From positions 1,244 through 14,584 of the forward strand of contig DUHF01000186.1 in the NCBI GenBank assembly GCA_013331015.1: DNA of 13,341 nt, given 5' to 3'. The stretch comes from Methanoregula sp. GTDB taxonomy: Archaea; Halobacteriota; Methanomicrobia; Methanomicrobiales; Methanospirillaceae. Positions 13,222-13,341 of this stretch are shown piece by piece. The first letter of the stretch is position 1, and each line of letters starts with the position of its first letter. The notes below the pieces were generated by a model that made no database searches, was not told where the DNA came from, and saw only the letters and a program-made list of their open reading frames with translations. Both the position numbers and the translations under genes were made by a program.

Positions 13222-13341
13222 TCAGGTTCCCAGCCGGAGGTAGGCAAATACCATCAGCATTGCCGCGGCAAGGAAAATGGCGCGGGAGTTGATGGTATCC
13301 ACAAAATGATTGCGGTACTCCTCATCTCTCATGGCTTTGAT
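13222..13341 (-). CDS. C-terminal end of a membrane protein (partial)
   Basis: An open frame of 39 codons enters from the right edge of the window on the minus strand and ends with TGA at 13222-13224. The readable end is a charged stretch, IKAMRDEEYRNHFVDTINSR, then a hydrophobic segment AIFLAAAMLMVFAYL and RLGT. This looks like the end of a membrane protein whose last helix closes the chain. The family is not recognisable from this fragment. Only 6 bases separate its stop from the methyltransferase stop, in keeping with the compact layout here. Confidence 0.65.
   Translation of the reverse strand: MKAMRDEEYRNHFVDTINSRAIFLAAAMLMVFAYLRLGT

Noticed and set aside
1..13341. CRISPR array, insertion sequence, rRNA or canonical tRNA
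   Set aside because: I found no regularly spaced repeats, transposase-like frames, terminal inverted repeats with target duplications, or RNA-gene consensus stretches.

Overview
The window looks like a piece of a euryarchaeal chromosome, most likely a methanogen of the Methanomicrobiales (Methanoregula-like). This rests on gene content: a TATA-binding protein, transcription factor S, an archaeosortase, archaeal TruD and Pth2, and an archaeal-type riboflavin-pathway reductase. AT-rich TATA boxes also sit about 25-30 bases before start codons, so several messages look leaderless. No methanogenesis gene is in the window, so the taxon is an inference. Fourteen protein genes are supported, one cut by the right edge.

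Layout. 1-543 has no convincing gene but holds RNA-hairpin potential and the rpiA promoter. rpiA (+) runs tail-to-tail into a winged-helix regulator (-), with a 21-base overlap. Upstream on the minus strand come tbp and then the AMP-forming acetyl-CoA synthetase acs. A 380-base divergent region (4281-4660) separates acs from a fused ADP-forming acetyl-CoA synthetase (+). That region holds a palindrome over the acs TATA box, three copies of ACCGTATT, and a long hairpin in the predicted acd leader. Next comes a compact structured element (6794-6871) between acd and the convergent tfs gene.

The second half is largely envelope, cofactor and tRNA-related: archaeosortase artA (+), a CDP-alcohol phosphatidyltransferase (-), a riboflavin/F420-pathway reductase and a membrane-anchored SppA protease (+, probably one operon), truD and pth2 (-, ATGA overlap), a SAM-dependent methyltransferase (+), and the C-terminal end of a membrane protein (-).

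Most notable observations: (1) a 105-base imperfect direct repeat (about 81% identity by my count, offset 198) at the artA / phosphatidyltransferase junction. Each copy carries the tail of both convergent genes, so each gene's real end is mirrored by a relic of the other. (2) The 6794-6871 element has nested stems, a TATA-like box at the right distance and a competing 3' hairpin, which suggests an undescribed small RNA or 3' element. (3) The acs-acd divergent control region pairs two different enzymes for the same acetate/acetyl-CoA conversion. I see no CRISPR array, tRNA, rRNA or insertion sequence.
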